From assembly GCA_904420555.1 (NCBI GenBank), contig CAJFVO010000011.1:1-58111 (forward strand): a stretch of 58,111 bases of DNA. The letters run 5' to 3'. Positions 33,009 to 42,572 of the stretch are shown one piece after another. The position numbers and the translations under genes were made by a program. Position 1 is the stretch's first letter. Each line of letters starts with the position of its first letter. The stretch comes from Candidatus Heritagella intestinalis. Its GTDB lineage: Bacteria > Bacillota > Clostridia > Oscillospirales > Acutalibacteraceae. The notes beneath the pieces are model-generated. The model was given only the letters and a program-made list of their open reading frames with translations. It was not told the origin of the DNA and did no database searches.

Positions 33009-33836
33009 TTATTCGCTGGTAGTAGAGGAAGCGTTCTCCTCCTGCAGGCTGCGCAAGGTGTCAATATAATTGTCTTGGAGAGTGAAAGCAAGGGAACCTT
33101 CTAAAATTACCACATTGGGAGAGGTGGAAATCCCGTGCTGCTCCTCAAGGGCTTCCGTAATGTCGTTCCGATAATTGTCGCTCCACCGGGCGGTAGAAAC
33201 GGGGGTTTTCAGGTAGTTTTCCCAAACAGCGTCGTCAATAGAGGAATCCGACTGGGTGGGGATAAGGGCTGCGGCGAACTCCTCGTTTTCCCGCAGGGTT
33301 TTCTGGTGTGCCTCATCCACCACTTGGCTGATGGCCGGGCCGGCCCAATACTGGTTGTGGTCGTCGGAAGTGTATTCTGTGGGAAGTTCCTCATAGGTAG
33401 AATAAGTCTCCACCGTCTCTGCCGGCTCTCCAAAGGATTTCTTCATTTCTGCCAGAACAGCATCCATGTCCGCGTCCTCGGGATAAGAAATCCGGACTTC
33501 ACAGAGAAAGCCGTTTTTTCTATCTGCGTATTTTTCTGGGTCAATGTAATAGAAATCGGTAACAAAAGTCAGGATCATCTCAGCGCTCTTTTGGCCAAAG
33601 ATTTCCCGGTCGCGAAGGCGTACACGCCCGCCGCCATATTCTTCATCCAGGGCATAATCCTCCGAGGAGAGAGCCTCCAGGCTGGTATCCAGGGCTTTCA
33701 GGGCCTCGTCCATAGGCTGGCCCCATTCCAGGCCAGGGAGGCACAGCTGCGCTCCGGCCCCTTGGCCACAAGAGGACAACCATCCGCAAACCAGCAACAG
33801 AGAAGCGAGAAGGGAGAAAATACGAAGTTTTTTCAT
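33009..33836 (-). CDS. Predicted lipoprotein of unknown function
   Basis: 275 aa from the ATG at 33836 (AAAAGGAGC upstream; a GTG 9 bp earlier is too close to the site). The signal peptide ends in the lipobox-like LSSCGQ, Cys at about residue 23, so it should be an exported lipoprotein. The mature part is acidic with no recognised domain; EWGQPMDEALKAL after the lipobox resembles the short repeat seen in several clostridial surface proteins. It is convergent with the LCP gene. Confidence 0.8.
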   Translation of the reverse strand: MKKLRIFSLLASLLLVCGWLSSCGQGAGAQLCLPGLEWGQPMDEALKALDTSLEALSSEDYALDEEYGGGRVRLRDREIFGQKSAEMILTFVTDFYYIDPEKYADRKNGFLCEVRISYPEDADMDAVLAEMKKSFGEPAETVETYSTYEELPTEYTSDDHNQYWAGPAISQVVDEAHQKTLRENEEFAAALIPTQSDSSIDDAVWENYLKTPVSTARWSDNYRNDITEALEEQHGISTSPNVVILEGSLAFTLQDNYIDTLRSLQEENASSTTSE

Positions 33837-34095
33837 GGCACGCACGCTCCTTTTCCCCGGAAAACCGGGGGAATCTATGAGAGGGGAACTGGTGAGTACA
33901 TGGGAATCGCCCTCCTTTTCCAGAGCAGCCGTTTGATGGGGGCCGTTCTGATAGAATGGAAAGACAAAATAATATTTCTAAAATCAGTATACAAATAATT
34001 TTTAAAAAAGTCAATATCGACAGATGGTTTCAAAAAGAAAAAATTGCAAAAAAAAACAACCTGCTTGGAAAGACGAACATCGTCTGGGTGAAAGC

Positions 34096-34139
34096 ATAGA
34101 AAACCCCCGCTGTTTCCGGGCCCGAAAACAGCGGGGGTT
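34096..34139 (-). terminator. Terminator of ppdK
   Basis: A long stem (AACCCCCGCTGTTT.. with ..AAACAGCGGGGGTT, 34102-34139) followed on the minus strand by TTTTC. It lies 38 bp beyond the ppdK stop. Confidence 0.85.
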
Positions 34140-34176
34140 CATTGCAGTATTCAGAAAGAAGAACTACGAAGCCAAA

Positions 34177-36813
34177 TTATTTGGCAGCTCTCTTCTCCTT
34201 AACAGCAGCCTGTGCGGCAGCCAGACGTGCGATCGGCACGCGGAAGGGAGAGCAGGACACATAGTTCAGGCCAACATTGTTGCAGAACTCGACGGAAGTC
34301 GGGTCGCCGCCATGCTCGCCGCAGATGCCCAGGTGGATGTCGGGACGGGTCTTGCGGCCCAGCTCGGCAGCCATCTTGATGAGCTTGCCAACGCCCTTCT
34401 GGTCCAGGTGGGCGAAGGGATCGGACTCATAGATCTTGTTCTCGTAGTAGTAATCCAGGAACTTGCCAGCGTCGTCACGGCTGAAGCCGAAGGTCATCTG
34501 GGTCAGGTCGTTGGTGCCGAAGCTGAAGAACTCGGCTTCCTGGGCGATCTCATCGGCAGTCAGAGCTGCACGCGGGATCTCGATCATGGTGCCGACCTCA
34601 TACTTCATATCCAGGCCAGACTCGGCGATGATCTTGTCGGCGGTGGAGGTGACAACGTCCTTCACGAACTTGAGCTCCTTGACCTCGCCTACCAGCGGGA
34701 TCATGATGTGCGGGGTAACCATGGTGCCGGTCTTCTTGCTGACGTTGATGGCAGCGTTGATAACGGCAGTGGTCTGCATCTCGGCGATCTCGGGATAGGA
34801 GACAGCCAGACGGCAGCCGCGGTGACCCATCATGGGGTTGAACTCGTGCAGGCTGGCGATCACGTTCTTCAGCTCTTCCACGGTGATGTTCAGCTCGCCG
34901 GCGATCTCTACGATGTCCTCTTCCTTGGTGGGCAGGAACTCGTGGAGCGGGGGATCCAGGAAACGGATGGTAACCGGACGGCCTTCCATGACCTCGTACA
35001 GAGCCTCGAAGTCACCCTGCTGATAGGGCAGGATCTTGGCCAGAGCAGCCTTACGGGACTCAACGTCCTTGGCAACGATCATCTCGCGCATAGCCTTGAT
35101 ACGCTCGCCCTCGAAGAACATGTGCTCGGTACGGCACAGGCCGATGCCCTCTGCACCGAAGTCGCGGGCCTGCTTGGCGTCACGCGGGGTGTCAGCGTTG
35201 GTGTAAACCTGCAGCTTACGGAACTTGTCCGCCCAGCCCATGAAGCGGCCGAAGTCGCCGGAAATGGAAGCCGGAGCGGTGGGGATGGCCTCACCGTAGA
35301 TGTTGCCGGTGGAGCCGTCGATGGAAATGTAGTCGCCCTCGTGGTACTCTTTGCCACCCAGGGTGAACAGCTTGTTTTCATAGTCTACGGTGATCTCGCC
35401 GCAACCGGACACGCAGCAGGTACCCATGCCGCGGGCCACAACAGCAGCGTGAGAGGTCATGCCGCCGCGGACGGTCAGGATGCCCTCAGCGACCTGCATA
35501 CCCTCGATGTCCTCGGGAGAGGTCTCCAGACGAACCAGAACGACCTTCTCGCCGCGCTCATGCCACTCCTTGGCGTCTTCGGCGGTGAATACCACCTTGC
35601 CGCAGGCAGCGCCGGGGGAAGCAGCCAGGCCCTTGCCGATGACTTCGGCCTTCTTCACGGCCTCGGCATCGAACTGGGGATGCAGCAGGGAATCCAGCTG
35701 CTTGGGCTCTACGCGGAGAACAGCCTCTTCCTCGTCGATCATGCCCTCGTCCACCAGGTCAACAGCGATCTTCAGAGCAGCGGCAGCGGTACGCTTGCCG
35801 TTACGGGTCTGCAGCATGTAGAGCTTGCCATTCTCAATGGTGAACTCCATGTCCTGCATATCCTTGTAGTGCTTCTCCAGACGGTTGGCGATGTCAGCAA
35901 ACTGCTGATACACATCGGGCATCTGCTCCTGCAGGTGGGCGATGGGGGAAGGCGTACGAACGCCGGCCACCACGTCTTCGCCCTGGGCGTTGATCAGATA
36001 CTCGCCGAAGAGCTTCTTCTCGCCGGTAGCGGGGTTACGGGTAAATGCCACGCCGGTGCCGGAGTTATCGCCGGAGTTGCCGAATACCATGGCCTGCACG
36101 TTAACGGCGGTGCCCCAGTCATAGGGGATCTCGTTCATGCGGCGGTATACGTTAGCGCGGGGGTTGTCCCAGGAGCGGAACACAGCCTTGACGGCTTCCA
36201 TGAGCTGCACCTTGGGCTCGGTGGGGAAGTCTTCGCCCTTCTCTTCCTTATAGAAGGCCTTGAAGCGCTTGACCAGCTCCTTCATGTCGTCGGTGTCCAG
36301 CTCGGTGTCCAGCTTCACGCCCTTTTCGGCCTTCAGCTGATCGATGATCTCTTCAAAACGCTTCTTGGAGAGCTCCATGACAACGTCGGAGAACATCTGG
36401 ATGAAACGGCGATAGGAGTCATATGCAAAACGGGGGTTGTTGGTGAACTTGGCAAGGCCCTCGACCACTTCGTCGTTGAGGCCCAGGTTCAGGATGGTGT
36501 CCATCATGCCGGGCATGGAAGCACGGGCGCCGGAACGCACGGAAACCAGCAGCGGGTTCTCGGGATCGGCGAACTTCTTGCCGACGACTTCTTCCATCTT
36601 GGCCAGACCCTCATAGATCTGTGCCTGGATCTCGTCATTGATCTGACGGCCGTCATTGTAATACTGGGTGCAGGCCTCGGTGGAAACGGTGAAGCCCTGG
36701 GGAACCGGCAGGCCGGCGTTGGTCATTTCGGCCAGGTTAGCGCCCTTGCCGCCCAGGAGTTCGCGCATGTCCTTGTTGCCTTCAGAGAACAGGTAGACAT
36801 ACTTGTGGCTCAT
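34177..36813 (-). CDS. ppdK: Pyruvate, phosphate dikinase
   Basis: Reversible PEP + AMP + PPi to pyruvate + ATP + Pi. In anaerobic clostridia it works in PPi-linked glycolysis or anaplerosis. 878 aa from the ATG at 36813 (GGAGG 8 bp upstream). Order: ATP-grasp domain (LLGGKGANLAEM at about 20), swivelling His domain (GGMTSHAAVVARGMG near 455 with the phospho-His), and PEP barrel (EGIGLCRTEHMFF near 570, FGTNDLTQMTFG near 775, CGEHGGDP near 835 with the catalytic Cys). All look intact. The long open frame on the opposite strand is a codon-usage shadow. Confidence 0.97.
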   Translation of the reverse strand: MSHKYVYLFSEGNKDMRELLGGKGANLAEMTNAGLPVPQGFTVSTEACTQYYNDGRQINDEIQAQIYEGLAKMEEVVGKKFADPENPLLVSVRSGARASMPGMMDTILNLGLNDEVVEGLAKFTNNPRFAYDSYRRFIQMFSDVVMELSKKRFEEIIDQLKAEKGVKLDTELDTDDMKELVKRFKAFYKEEKGEDFPTEPKVQLMEAVKAVFRSWDNPRANVYRRMNEIPYDWGTAVNVQAMVFGNSGDNSGTGVAFTRNPATGEKKLFGEYLINAQGEDVVAGVRTPSPIAHLQEQMPDVYQQFADIANRLEKHYKDMQDMEFTIENGKLYMLQTRNGKRTAAAALKIAVDLVDEGMIDEEEAVLRVEPKQLDSLLHPQFDAEAVKKAEVIGKGLAASPGAACGKVVFTAEDAKEWHERGEKVVLVRLETSPEDIEGMQVAEGILTVRGGMTSHAAVVARGMGTCCVSGCGEITVDYENKLFTLGGKEYHEGDYISIDGSTGNIYGEAIPTAPASISGDFGRFMGWADKFRKLQVYTNADTPRDAKQARDFGAEGIGLCRTEHMFFEGERIKAMREMIVAKDVESRKAALAKILPYQQGDFEALYEVMEGRPVTIRFLDPPLHEFLPTKEEDIVEIAGELNITVEELKNVIASLHEFNPMMGHRGCRLAVSYPEIAEMQTTAVINAAINVSKKTGTMVTPHIMIPLVGEVKELKFVKDVVTSTADKIIAESGLDMKYEVGTMIEIPRAALTADEIAQEAEFFSFGTNDLTQMTFGFSRDDAGKFLDYYYENKIYESDPFAHLDQKGVGKLIKMAAELGRKTRPDIHLGICGEHGGDPTSVEFCNNVGLNYVSCSPFRVPIARLAAAQAAVKEKRAAK

Positions 36814-36940
36814 TGGATGATACCTCCTACAAAATTTTAAATCAGAGCCGGGCTCAAAAGCCTCCCTATAAAGGCAGCCCAAAGCCCCGATCTGTCAGCG
36901 TGAGAGTGACCGCCGGACAAGCCGGCGCTTTCTCATCTGT

Positions 36941-36969
36941 ATTATATCAAATCGGCGCAGTAAATTCCA
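36941..36969 (-). promoter_or_regulatory. Extended -10 promoter of ppdK
   Basis: On the minus strand TGGAAT, a 17-base spacer and TGATATAAT (extended -10; TATAAT = plus-strand 36941-36946). A leader hairpin GCCGG/CCGGC lies at 36911-36926. In the rest of the 340-bp gap (36970-37153) I see no gene and no clear terminator for the rhamnosidase. Confidence 0.6.
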
Positions 36970-37153
36970 TACCTTTTTTGGAAAAAAATCTCTCATTCCC
37001 TAAGGAATTTCATAAAAAGAACACAGAGAAGGCCTGAAAAATCAGCAACTCTTTCAGAAAGGCAGGACAGCGTTGAAGAAAACCGGAAATTTTTCCTCTT
37101 GGGGAGGGTTTTGCTCCCATAAATCGGGGAGCTGCCGTGGGTGGAAACCGGGG

Positions 37154-39868
37154 TCACGCCCGGCCGATTTTCCAGGAACCGGCAGGGAGAAGGGCCTTGA
37201 CGCAGCCTTCCTCTTCCCGGGCGCCAACGCCGGCTTCTTTGGCCGGCACGCCGTTAATCAGCAGGCTGTCCAGGGTTTCGTCGTGGAGCACCAGCTCAGC
37301 TTTTCCGTCAAAGGGAATGGAGAAGGCATAGGTGAAGCTGCCGTCCTCCGAAGCCTGCCATCCGCTCTCATAGGGGCCGGCGGGGGAGTTGACCCGGGCC
37401 TTGGCATAGCCGATACGGGCATCGGGGCGGGGCTCCAGGCGCACCCGCTTGAAGCCGGGATATTGGGCCAGGGGGTTCAGGCCGCACATATCCTGATACA
37501 TCCACTCCACAATGGAGCCGTAGGCGTAGTGGTTCATGGAGTTCATGCCGGTGCCGCTGATATGCCCGTCGGGGAGCAGGGCGTTCCACCGCTCCCAAAT
37601 GGTGGTGGCCCCCATGTTCACCTCATAGAGCCAGCTGGGGAAATCCTCCTGGAGCAGCAGAGTGTAAGCGTCTTTGCTGTCTCCAAACTGGCTGAGAACC
37701 GGGCACAGGGAGGAAACGCCCAGGAAACCGGCGCGCAGGTGCATCAGGGAACCCTTGAGCTGTTCCAGCAGGGCCTGGAAGGTTTTCTCCTTGTATGCTT
37801 CCGGCGTCAGGCCATAGCGCAGCACCAGGGCCAGGCCGGTCTGGGTGGGCACGGCGAACCGGCCGCCGGGGGTGAAGTATTCCTTTTGAATGGCCTGGCG
37901 GATTTCTTCGGCCAGCTGGGCGTATTCCGCCTGGGTATCCTCCATCCCCAGGACGCCGGCGGCTTCGGACACGATAGAAGCGCTGCGGAAATAGTAGACC
38001 GAGCACAGGAAAGTCACGTCGGTGGCGCCGCGTACCGCCTCCGGGTCCAGGCCGTAGCGGGGGCCGTCCAGGGCCACCCAGTCGCCGTAGTGGGGACGCA
38101 GGGCCAGCCACAGCCGGGTATTGCCAGTATTGGCATCTTCCCGGCGCACCCAGTCCACCCAGGCTTTCATGCTGTCAAAATGCTCCCGGAGTTTTTCTTT
38201 GCCGCCGTTAAACACATAAGAGGTCCAGGGCACAATGGCGGCGGCATCCGCCCAACCGCAGGCGCCGCCGTCCGGGTCGTCGGGGCCGGGCTCTGTGCTG
38301 GCAATGACAGGCGCCACATAGGAGACACAGCCCTCCCGCACCTGCTGTTCTTTCCACATGTCCAGGCAATATTTATCATAGAAGGCGGCGCAGTCCATGG
38401 TAAAGCAGGCGGTGGGGCAGAAAATCTGGGCGTCACCGGTCCAGCCCATGCGCTCGTCCCGCTGGGGGCAGTCTGTGGGAACATCCACAAAGTTGTCCTT
38501 CTGGCTCCACCGGGCGTTGAGAATCAGCCGGTTGACCTTCTCGTTTCCAGTCTCCAAAAAGCCCGTCTCTTCCAGGTCGGAATAAAGGGCGCAGCCGGTA
38601 AAGGCAGAGACGTCCGGTTTGCCGCCGGGCCAACCCTCTACCTTCACATACCGATAGCCGTAGAAAGTGAAGTGGGGCCGTATCCGGGCAGGACGCCCTG
38701 CGGAACGGAAGCGGTACTCTCCCAAAGCGCTGCGCAGGTTGTCCCGATAGAAGCAGTCATCCTGGAGGATTTCTCCAAACTGAAGGCGCAGCTCCGTGTC
38801 CTTGGGGAAATCTGCCTGCAACTCAAACCAGCCGGCAATCTCCTGGCCCAAATCCAGCACCCACTCCCCTTTGGGGGTTTGGAGCAGGGTGGGGGTAAAG
38901 GTCTCGTGCTTTTTCACCGGCAGGCTCAGCCGGGGGGAGGGTTCCGCCAAAGGCTGCCGGGGAGCGCCCGCCGTTACCGGAAGCCAGGGATATTCATCGG
39001 CCTGGGGGGTGTCCCAGCCGGGAATCTCCCGGTTTTGGTCCCAGGCCTCGCCGTCGTAGAGACTGCTCAGGGTAACGGGAGAGGGCGCGCACTGCCAATC
39101 GTCCCCGGTGCCGATAACCACTTCCCGGCCATCGGCCAGCTCCACCCGCAGCTCCATCAAAAAGAGGAACTGGTTGACAAAGGCTTCCCGGGGCGTGCCT
39201 TCCTGGGCGGGGTTTTCAAAGTTATCCGGAATCCCGCCAAAGCCGAACCTGCCTTTGGCCCAGCCATTGCCCAGCATGGCCCCCAGGGTATTGACGCCCT
39301 TGTGTAGGAGGTTGGTCACGTCATAGGTCTGGTATTGGAGCCGCTTGTCATAGGCGGTACAGCCAGGGGCCAGGTATTCGTCCCCGGCTTTCTGGCCGTT
39401 GATGGACAGCTCATACAATCCCAATCCCGTAGCATAGGCCCGGGCCCGCACCGGCTCCTCTTCCAGCAGGAAGCTCCGGCGCAGCAGGGGATGGACGTGT
39501 TTTTCCAGGCAAGGGGTAATCCATTGGGCCTGCCAAGGCTCGTCCATTTTAGAGGTTTCAAACCAGGCGGGTTCGCTGACCGCCAGTTCCCCGCTGTCCG
39601 CCTGGACCATGGCCCGCCACCAATACCGGGTGCGGGGCTGCAAGGCAAGGGCCTCTAAAGGCACCGGGCAGTCCACCGAGGAAATTTCCGCGTTTTCCCC
39701 GGAATCCCACAAAATTTGTTGAAAAGCCGGGTCGCGGGACACCTGTACCCGGGCCCAGACCTGATTTTTGGCATCGGTATCCTCCACCGTCCAGGAGAAA
39801 GAAAGGGAGCGCAGCTCAAAGCCCAGAGGGGACGTGATACGGTTGGTTTTCATGCGTGTAAGTTTCAA
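37154..39868 (-). CDS. Alpha-L-rhamnosidase, GH78
   Basis: Releases terminal alpha-L-rhamnose from plant flavonoid glycosides or pectic and bacterial glycans. 904 aa from a TTG at 39868, chosen because GGAGG lies 7 bp upstream and the next ATG (39853) is 22 bp away from it. There is no signal peptide, so it is cytoplasmic. Domains: N-terminal beta-sandwich regions (1-350), then the (alpha/alpha)6 catalytic barrel with the GH78 signature DVPTDCPQRDERMGWTGDA near residue 470 containing the acidic catalytic residues, and a C-terminal beta domain. No sugar transporter is adjacent, so uptake must be coded elsewhere. Confidence 0.95.
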   Translation of the reverse strand: MKLTRMKTNRITSPLGFELRSLSFSWTVEDTDAKNQVWARVQVSRDPAFQQILWDSGENAEISSVDCPVPLEALALQPRTRYWWRAMVQADSGELAVSEPAWFETSKMDEPWQAQWITPCLEKHVHPLLRRSFLLEEEPVRARAYATGLGLYELSINGQKAGDEYLAPGCTAYDKRLQYQTYDVTNLLHKGVNTLGAMLGNGWAKGRFGFGGIPDNFENPAQEGTPREAFVNQFLFLMELRVELADGREVVIGTGDDWQCAPSPVTLSSLYDGEAWDQNREIPGWDTPQADEYPWLPVTAGAPRQPLAEPSPRLSLPVKKHETFTPTLLQTPKGEWVLDLGQEIAGWFELQADFPKDTELRLQFGEILQDDCFYRDNLRSALGEYRFRSAGRPARIRPHFTFYGYRYVKVEGWPGGKPDVSAFTGCALYSDLEETGFLETGNEKVNRLILNARWSQKDNFVDVPTDCPQRDERMGWTGDAQIFCPTACFTMDCAAFYDKYCLDMWKEQQVREGCVSYVAPVIASTEPGPDDPDGGACGWADAAAIVPWTSYVFNGGKEKLREHFDSMKAWVDWVRREDANTGNTRLWLALRPHYGDWVALDGPRYGLDPEAVRGATDVTFLCSVYYFRSASIVSEAAGVLGMEDTQAEYAQLAEEIRQAIQKEYFTPGGRFAVPTQTGLALVLRYGLTPEAYKEKTFQALLEQLKGSLMHLRAGFLGVSSLCPVLSQFGDSKDAYTLLLQEDFPSWLYEVNMGATTIWERWNALLPDGHISGTGMNSMNHYAYGSIVEWMYQDMCGLNPLAQYPGFKRVRLEPRPDARIGYAKARVNSPAGPYESGWQASEDGSFTYAFSIPFDGKAELVLHDETLDSLLINGVPAKEAGVGAREEEGCVKALLPAGSWKIGRA

Positions 39869-40156
39869 AAAAACACCTCCTTGCCGCGTTTCAAAATGGG
39901 GAGCGGCAATGTTTCCCTCATTATAGGCGCGAAGGCGATAATGGTCAATAGACCTCTGTGAAATTTTATTTTTTTATTGAAAAAGCACTAGAGAGCAAAG
40001 AAAGCCCTACTTCCGATTACAAAATCAAACCAATATATTTAGTTATATTTTCCAACATATTTTTGTAATATTTGGGTTTTCTATTTCAAGTTACTGTGAT
40101 ATAATGGAGAAAAATCAAAAGAATTTTATCCTGCCCTTAGAAAGCAAGGTTTATTC

Positions 40157-41383
40157 ATGAAACGCCATTTTTTCCGGGCCGCCGTGCTTCCCCTGCTGCT
40201 GGCGGGGCTGTTGGCCGGATGCGCTTCCGCGCCCCAGGAACCGGTGCTCCCTGCTCCCACGCCCCAAACGGTGCAGGAAACCACTGCGCCCTCCCCTTCC
40301 CCGGAAGCATCGCCCACGGTTTCGCCAACCCCATCTCCAACCCCTTCGCCCAGCCCTACCCCCACGCCCACGGCTTCCCCGACTCCTACGCCCACCCCGA
40401 AGGCTACCCAAAAGCCCATGGTCTTAACGGAAGAGAAAAAAGAGGAAATCCTTCAAAAGCCGGTGAAGCAGGAATCCCAGAAAGAGGACGAGATCATTCA
40501 GGAAAGCCGGCCCACGGCGCCGCCCATTGTGGATACGGTGCCCACCCCGGCGCCCACGAAAACGCCGTCTCCTACCCTGAAACCCAGCGCCAGGCCCTCT
40601 GACAGCCCTGCCCCCACCAAGACGCCCAAGCCGACCCCTACGCCGGTTCCGGCTTACACTGGCTGGAAAGAGACGGCAGAGGGAACCTTCTATTTGGTGG
40701 AGGACAAGCCCGTCACCGGCTCCCAGGCCATTGGCGGGCGGCGGTACATCTTTGACGAATCGGGGGTTTTGCAGACCCGCACAGGAGTGGATGTATCCAG
40801 CTATCAGAAGAACATTGACTGGAAGGCCGTGGCCCAGGATGGCATCTCCTATGCGTTCATCCGCATTGGCGGCCAGTTTTACCGGCAGGAAGGCGGCTTC
40901 TACAAGGACGCCTACTTTGAGCAGAACTATACCGGGGCCAGGGCCCAAGGGCTGGATGTTGGGGTCTATTTCTTCTCCCAGGCTACCACGGTGGAGGAAG
41001 CCAGAGAAGAGGCCCTGTGGGTCATCGCCCAGATGCAGGGCCGCCCCACCCAGCTCCCCATTGTCTATGACCTGGAAGACCCGGCATCGGATTCCCGGTT
41101 CCACCTGGCCAACCTGAACCGGCAGGAAGTCACGGATTTGGCCCGGGCCTTCTGCGAGACCATCGAGGCCAACGGCTATGACGCCATGGTCTACACCAAC
41201 CCCACCTGGATTCGCAGCAAGCTGTATCTGGACCAGCTTTCGGACTTCCCCCTGTGGATTGCCCATTATACCAACGACCCTTATCCCGCCGAGGCCAAGA
41301 ACTGGACAGCCTGGCAGTACACCAGCTCCGGGAAAGTGAAGGGCATCAGCGGCAATGTAGACGTGAATGTCATGTGGCAATAA
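40157..41383 (+). CDS. GH25 lysozyme-like lipoprotein with Pro/Thr/Ser linker
   Basis: 408 aa. Signal peptide with lipobox LLAGCA (Cys at about residue 22) marks a surface lipoprotein. Residues about 30-165 are a low-complexity linker of TP, SP and TPTP repeats with a charged insert (EEKKEEILQKPVKQ), long enough to span the wall. Residues about 205-408 are a GH25 domain: TGVDVSSYQKNIDW, VYDLEDPASDS, and WQYTSSGKVKGISGNVDVN at the end. It is a host-type wall hydrolase rather than an endolysin, distinct from the phage-like GH25 at 11.6-12.7 kb. A possible extended -10 (GTGATATAAT) lies at 40097-40105. Confidence 0.92.
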   Translation: MKRHFFRAAVLPLLLAGLLAGCASAPQEPVLPAPTPQTVQETTAPSPSPEASPTVSPTPSPTPSPSPTPTPTASPTPTPTPKATQKPMVLTEEKKEEILQKPVKQESQKEDEIIQESRPTAPPIVDTVPTPAPTKTPSPTLKPSARPSDSPAPTKTPKPTPTPVPAYTGWKETAEGTFYLVEDKPVTGSQAIGGRRYIFDESGVLQTRTGVDVSSYQKNIDWKAVAQDGISYAFIRIGGQFYRQEGGFYKDAYFEQNYTGARAQGLDVGVYFFSQATTVEEAREEALWVIAQMQGRPTQLPIVYDLEDPASDSRFHLANLNRQEVTDLARAFCETIEANGYDAMVYTNPTWIRSKLYLDQLSDFPLWIAHYTNDPYPAEAKNWTAWQYTSSGKVKGISGNVDVNVMWQ

Positions 41384-41407
41384 GCCAGCTGACAAAAATC
41401 CAGCAAA

Positions 41408-41446
41408 AAGAGCGTCGGAGATGTTCTCTCCGACGCTCTTCTTTTG
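41408..41446. terminator. Bidirectional terminator
   Basis: A perfect 14-bp stem (AAGAGCGTCGGAGA, loop TGTTC) at 41408-41440, then CTTTTG; on the minus strand it ends in CTTTTTGCTG. It lies between convergent genes. Confidence 0.85.
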
Positions 41447-41452
41447 CGCGTT

Positions 41453-41839
41453 TTACAGGGGGAAAACTTGGCCGAACCGCATGGCCGGCAGGTCAAAGAG
41501 GAAATCCGGCTGGCCCTGGGCCTCCATGGCCGTGTGGCAGAGCAGCTCGTAAATTTGGCTCTGATAAAAAATCCGGTAGTCCGACTGGACATAGGCCGGC
41601 AGGGAATAGGAAATGCGCACCAGCCCCTTTTTTTGCAGGGATTCCAAAACGGCGGCCCGGGCCTTTACCGCTTCCATGGAGTCCTCCGGGCTGGTGAGGC
41701 ACACGTGGTTCAGGGCCGTTATCCGCAGCTCCGGCTCCTGGGAGCAGTGGAGCTCGAAGCGGGCTATCGGGAAGCGCCGGGCCTTGCGCACCGCCATCAG
41801 CAGGTCGTATTCCGATTTATTGAGAATCCATTGTTTCAT
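41453..41839 (-). CDS. Hypothetical protein, 128 aa
   Basis: Not recognised. The ATG at 41839 follows GGAGG by 7 bp. The protein begins MKQWILNKSEYDLLMAVRKA and has a mixed alpha/beta look; ESLQKKGLVRISYSLPAYV may be a winged-helix wing (regulator-like), which is inference only. It is transcribed away from the phage-type virion module whose first gene starts 198 bp to the right, the position where a phage regulator could be expected. Confidence 0.6.
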   Translation of the reverse strand: MKQWILNKSEYDLLMAVRKARRFPIARFELHCSQEPELRITALNHVCLTSPEDSMEAVKARAAVLESLQKKGLVRISYSLPAYVQSDYRIFYQSQIYELLCHTAMEAQGQPDFLFDLPAMRFGQVFPL

Positions 41840-42036
41840 GGGGGAACCTCCGTCCGTTTTCTTTTCATTGTACACGACTTTTGCCGGGAAAACAACCGGA
41901 TGGTCCGGGAGAAACCGGGAAATTTCATGGCCGGCGAAGCAAAAAAACAGGGGAGCGGGTTTTTCGGCAGGGATGCTATGGTATTTCCGGGCCGCGCCCA
42001 TGCCGGCCCCAATACAGAGGAAAGGGGGAAAACGCT

Positions 42037-42525
42037 GTGAGAAAAGAAAGAGCCTCCGCCCAAAAGCCGGAAGAGGATACCCCGGAGCGGGAACAGGCCC
42101 GAGGGGAATACCTGGAAGAGCTCCGGCGCCGGGGGGACCAGGAAATCCAGCGGCGGATGGAAAAGACCGCTGCGGACTGGTTCGCAGAGGGCCGGGCCGC
42201 CGAAGCGGCTTATCCGGGGTTCCGGCTGGAGAACGAGTGCCGGGACCCCAAGTTCCTGCGGCTGCTGGAAGCCGGCCTGGACATGACGTCCGCCTTTGAG
42301 GCACTGCACCACCGGGAGATCCTGGAGCGGGCAGTGGAGTACACGGCCCGGAGCGTGACGGAAAGCCTGGTGGAAAACCTGCGGAGCCGCCGGGGCCGTC
42401 CCTTGGAGAACGGCGCTTCCGGCAGAAGCGGAGCGGTAATCCGGCCCGATGTGAGCCGCATGAGCCGCAAGGACCGGGAAGAGCTGGAGCGCAGGGCCAT
42501 GCGGGGCGAGCGCATCAGTTTTTAG
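42037..42525 (+). CDS. Phage scaffold-like protein
   Basis: 162 aa from the GTG at 42037 (GAAAGGGGG upstream). Highly charged and helical: N-terminal Arg/Glu-rich helix, then AAYPGFRLENECRDPKFLRLLEAG and ALHHREILERAVEYTAR, a pattern I associate with small proteins before capsid genes in clostridial phage loci, and a basic C-terminus (SRKDREELERRAMRGERISF). Position directly before the capsid gene supports a scaffold or assembly role. No protease domain is seen. Confidence 0.65.
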   Translation: MRKERASAQKPEEDTPEREQARGEYLEELRRRGDQEIQRRMEKTAADWFAEGRAAEAAYPGFRLENECRDPKFLRLLEAGLDMTSAFEALHHREILERAVEYTARSVTESLVENLRSRRGRPLENGASGRSGAVIRPDVSRMSRKDREELERRAMRGERISF

Positions 42526-42572
42526 CGGCCTTTCCATTGGAGAAAATGAAACTTTTAAAAGGAGCTGATTGC

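Noticed and set aside
34024-36840. 938-aa open frame on the plus strand
   Set aside because: Exact antisense of ppdK, whose motifs are all intact. The long frame comes from third-position GC bias; it has no ribosome site and no recognisable domain.
37073-39307. 744-aa plus-strand frame
   Set aside because: Antisense shadow of the GH78 rhamnosidase.
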